A stretch of DNA of 64,000 nucleotides from Adhaeribacter radiodurans (GTDB taxonomy: Bacteria; Bacteroidota; Bacteroidia; Cytophagales; Hymenobacteraceae): positions 434,001 through 498,000 of the forward strand of contig NZ_CP055153.1 in assembly GCF_014075995.1 (NCBI RefSeq). Reading direction: 5' to 3'. The stretch's first letter is position 1, and the number at the start of each line of letters is the position of its first letter. The position numbers were made by a program, and so were the translations under genes. This document shows positions 61,268 to 64,000 of this stretch, piece after piece. The notes beneath the pieces are model-generated. The model saw only the letters and a program-made list of their open reading frames with translations. It had not been told where the DNA came from and searched no databases.

Positions 61268-64000
61268 ATGAAAAAAAAGTTACTTTTTCTATTTCTTACG
61301 ACTTGCTGGCTAACTATGACAGTGAGTGCGCAAATTCCTATTAAAGGAAGGGTTACGGGCGCCGGCAACGAGGCCTTACCAGGGGTGAGTATTGTTGTGC
61401 AAGGAACCTCACAAGGAACTACAACGGATGTTAATGGCGATTATTCGTTACAGGCACCTGCTACAGGCACCTTGGTTTTCTCTTATATTGGATATAATTC
61501 AAGAACTGTTCCGATTAACAATCAGGCAACGATTAATATAACTCTGGAAGCGGATACCAAGCAATTAAACGAAGTAGTAGTTACCGCATTAGGTATTCAG
61601 CGGGAGAAAAAAGCCTTAGGTTATTCGGTAACGGAAGTAGGCGGCGAAAATTTAACCCAAGCCCGGGAAAATAACTTATCTAATGCTCTTTCTGGTAGAG
61701 TAGCCGGGGTAAACGTAAGTGGAGTTGCATCTGGTCCAGCCGGATCTTCGCGAGTAGTAATCCGGGGTAATAAATCTTTACAGGGCAACAACCAGCCCCT
61801 CTACGTAGTGGATGGTATTCCAATGGACAACTCGAACTTTGGTCAGGCCGGAGTTTGGGGCGGTGTTGACCGGGGTGATGGTATGGCCAGTATTAACCCC
61901 GATGATATTGAATCCATGACGGTATTAAAAGGTGCCAGTGCCGCCGCCCTTTACGGAGCCAGAGCAGCTAATGGTGTTATTAACATTACTACTAAAAAAG
62001 GTTCTAAGAGAAAAGGTATTGGAGTTGAATACAACTCTAACTTTGTAATGGAAAGTATTAATAACTTAACTGATTTACAAAAAGACTTCGGCAGTGGTAA
62101 TTACGTACGGTCTAATCCCAACGACCCGACTTCTCCGTTTGTGGCTTCTAAACCAACCAGCGCGCAGCAAGCGTATAACTGGGGCGATGTTTCCTGGGGA
62201 CCACGTTTCGATGGCAGCCAGGTTATGCAGTTTGATGGTGTAACCCGCCCTTATTCTTATACTGGTGATAATTGGAAACGTTTTTATGAAACGGGTACTG
62301 CCTGGACAAATACGCTTTCTTTAACCGGCGGCGGCGAAAATCAAACTTTTCGTTTTTCCGTTTCTGACTTGCGTAGTAAATCTACTATGCCTAACTCTGG
62401 TTTCGATCGTTTAAATATGTCTTTAGCTACCGATGGTAAGTTTGGTAAAAACCTTACTTTCAATGCTAAAATATTGTATTCGCACGAAGATGCAGATAAC
62501 CGCCCTTGGTTATCTGACTCACCAAATAATGCCTTCCAATCTATCTACCGGATGCCTGGTAACCATAATGTGTTAGATTATAAAGGCGATCCAAGTAAAT
62601 TAGGTGCCATTCCGGCTAATACCGATCCTGCACTATTAAGTATTTGGGGCAAATCAGTAGGCGAAGAGTTTCAACAATCGAACAACCCATGGGGACAAAA
62701 CCCATATTGGGTAGCCTACCAAGTATCCGTAGATGATGTGCGCGACCGGATTATTCCTTCGGCGCAGTTGCGGTATAACCTGACTGATTATTTATACATT
62801 TCGGGTCGGGCCGGTATGGACTGGTTCACCAGAAGAGATCAGCAAATTGTACCCCAAGGAACGGGTCATACCCGTGGTGGTTCTATGAACGAAGGCGAAG
62901 ACCGGGTAAGGGAAATTAACATGGAATCTATTTTAGGATTTGATAAAACCTTTGGCAAGATTGGAGTGAATGCTTTTGTTGGTGCTAACCGCATGCGTCG
63001 GAATAGTGAGCGGCTTAACTTAAATGGTAACGGCTTTAACGTTCCTTTCGAGCACTTTATTAATAACTCTGCTACCCGTACTTACGACTTTGGCTACTCT
63101 GAATCAGGCATTAACTCTTTATTTGCTTCCGCAGAAATTAGCTTTAATCAATTTCTGTATTTAACTGGAACTATGCGTAAAGATTGGTTCTCGGTTTTGA
63201 ATCCTAATATTAACGATATTACCTATCCATCTATTGGCGCCAGCTTTGTATTTACCGATGCGTTCTCTACTTTGCCACAGTGGTTAAGTTTTGGTAAAGT
63301 GCGGGCTTCCTGGGCTCAGGTAGGTAACGTAACCGTAGGACCATACCAAACTAATAATACCTACTCTTTATTAGGCGCTACCCACTTAGGCCGGCCAATG
63401 GCTTCTTTCTCCACTGCGGGTGGTAGCAACGGTTCAATTCCAAACCCAGACCTTTTACCTTTAACATCCACTGAGATTGAATTAGGTACTGATTTGCGCT
63501 TTTTACAAGATCGGTTAGGTTTAGAGTTTACCTATTATCATCAAAAAACTACCAACGATATCTTAAATGCTACTATTTCCCGGGCATCTGGCTTTGGTTC
63601 TACTTTAGTTAACGTAGGTGAATTGGAAAATAAAGGCATTGAGGTGTTATTAAATGCTACTCCAGTAAGAGGAGCCTTTACCTGGGATGCTTCTTTAAAC
63701 TTTGCCCGTAACCGCAATAAAGTAATTAAGTTAATTGAAGGTAACGACGAACTAATTGTAGAAGAGCCTCGCACCCGTACTGTTTTTGTTAAACATATTG
63801 TGGGTCAGCCTTTCGGTGAGTTAACTGGTTGGGTGCAAAAGAAATCACCTGATGGCCAGTTAGTATTTGAACCAAATGGTGCTCCGGTACAATCTGATGA
63901 GATGGAGATTATTGGTAACGGCTTAGCCGATTGGACCGGTGGTTTTAACAACACTTTCTCCTTCAAAAACTTCAACTTAGGTGTGCTGGTAGATTTTAAA
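61268..64000 (+). CDS. SusC/RagA-type TonB-linked outer-membrane receptor, 3' end cut off
   Basis: An open frame of 911 codons from ATG 61268 to the right edge. Signal peptide at about 1-22 (MKKKLLFLFLTTCWLTMTVSA). Then a carboxypeptidase-like domain (about 25-100, RVTGAGNEALPGVSIVVQGT, DVNGDYSLQAP), VVVTALGIQREKKALGYSV, which is the SusC-type TonB box region, a plug with NALSGRVAGVNVSG and GASAAALYGARAANGVI, and the start of the barrel. The protein continues beyond the window, where a SusD-like lipoprotein gene is expected. The ligand is probably a glycan or glycoconjugate, not identifiable here. Confidence 0.95.
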   Translation, partial: MKKKLLFLFLTTCWLTMTVSAQIPIKGRVTGAGNEALPGVSIVVQGTSQGTTTDVNGDYSLQAPATGTLVFSYIGYNSRTVPINNQATINITLEADTKQLNEVVVTALGIQREKKALGYSVTEVGGENLTQARENNLSNALSGRVAGVNVSGVASGPAGSSRVVIRGNKSLQGNNQPLYVVDGIPMDNSNFGQAGVWGGVDRGDGMASINPDDIESMTVLKGASAAALYGARAANGVINITTKKGSKRKGIGVEYNSNFVMESINNLTDLQKDFGSGNYVRSNPNDPTSPFVASKPTSAQQAYNWGDVSWGPRFDGSQVMQFDGVTRPYSYTGDNWKRFYETGTAWTNTLSLTGGGENQTFRFSVSDLRSKSTMPNSGFDRLNMSLATDGKFGKNLTFNAKILYSHEDADNRPWLSDSPNNAFQSIYRMPGNHNVLDYKGDPSKLGAIPANTDPALLSIWGKSVGEEFQQSNNPWGQNPYWVAYQVSVDDVRDRIIPSAQLRYNLTDYLYISGRAGMDWFTRRDQQIVPQGTGHTRGGSMNEGEDRVREINMESILGFDKTFGKIGVNAFVGANRMRRNSERLNLNGNGFNVPFEHFINNSATRTYDFGYSESGINSLFASAEISFNQFLYLTGTMRKDWFSVLNPNINDITYPSIGASFVFTDAFSTLPQWLSFGKVRASWAQVGNVTVGPYQTNNTYSLLGATHLGRPMASFSTAGGSNGSIPNPDLLPLTSTEIELGTDLRFLQDRLGLEFTYYHQKTTNDILNATISRASGFGSTLVNVGELENKGIEVLLNATPVRGAFTWDASLNFARNRNKVIKLIEGNDELIVEEPRTRTVFVKHIVGQPFGELTGWVQKKSPDGQLVFEPNGAPVQSDEMEIIGNGLADWTGGFNNTFSFKNFNLGVLVDFK

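Noticed and set aside
5255-64000. Signs of a mobile island such as integrase, transposase, tRNA-borne att site or phage genes
   Set aside because: None found; tRNA-Val at 50949 is a stand-alone gene with its own promoter and terminator and no flanking direct repeat was noticed.

Overview
The window looks like a chromosomal segment of a Bacteroidota bacterium, most likely Cytophagales/Hymenobacteraceae (Adhaeribacter- or Pontibacter-like). The support is a moderately AT-rich sequence, a SusC-type TonB-linked receptor, Bacteroidota-type promoters (TTG, 19 bp, TAnnTTTG), weak Shine-Dalgarno sites with many GTG/TTG starts, and family-typical gene order such as purH-mreBCD-mrdA-rodA. The genus is inference. 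No transposase, integrase, phage gene or CRISPR array was seen.

Layout. 1-5.1 kb: the end of a DUF1264 gene, a large cytoplasmic hybrid histidine kinase, a small DUF486 membrane protein and a MoxR ATPase. 5.2-11.3 kb: a leftward block of two ThuA-domain proteins, one fused to a PQQ-type sugar dehydrogenase, a PKD domain, cytochrome c and a CBM6-like domain, plus a small secreted protein. It diverges from a Nudix-fold regulator with a degenerate Nudix box; two palindromes lie between them. 11.3-14.4 kb: an arsenic island (ArsR, ArsN2-like acetyltransferase, ArsM, metallophosphoesterase) with the same palindrome before arsR and arsM, and no efflux pump in the window. 14.5-19.1 kb: a TonB-dependent receptor and beta-helix lipoprotein behind PhoB-like 11-bp direct repeats.

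19.2-27.2 kb: cytochrome c maturation genes ccmB, ccmC, ccmD-like, ccmE (CXXXY type) and ccmF, then a DUF2520 protein, a KdsC-like phosphatase, a cold-shock protein and a UbiA prenyltransferase. 27.3-37.4 kb: a DUF2264 protein, purN, purH and the rod-shape/elongasome genes mreB, mreC, mreD, mrdA and rodA. 37.4-46.4 kb: a leftward amino-sugar locus (nagB, two Gfo/Idh/MocA oxidoreductases, a nagP-like transporter, nagA, a DUF5009/NagX-like membrane protein, a GH20-like protein).

46.6-55.2 kb: mostly single genes (DUF45 peptidase, YkvA/DUF1232 protein, NlpC/P60 peptidase, small HExxH protein, hotdog thioesterase, tRNA-Val, twin STAS-like proteins, DUF3810 peptidase, nucleoside hydrolase). 55.8-64 kb: a giant FG-GAP/ASPIC protein translationally coupled to a vanadium-type haloperoxidase, then a SusC-like receptor that runs off the right edge.

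Several gene ends are followed within about 20 bp by dispersed intergenic repeats: one family of about 125 bp with two copies 50 kb apart, and a degenerate AACCTGCAACT-rich family. These repeats, the CXXXY-type Ccm set, the degenerate Nudix regulator with palindromic sites, and the PhoB-like repeats are the least routine features of the window.
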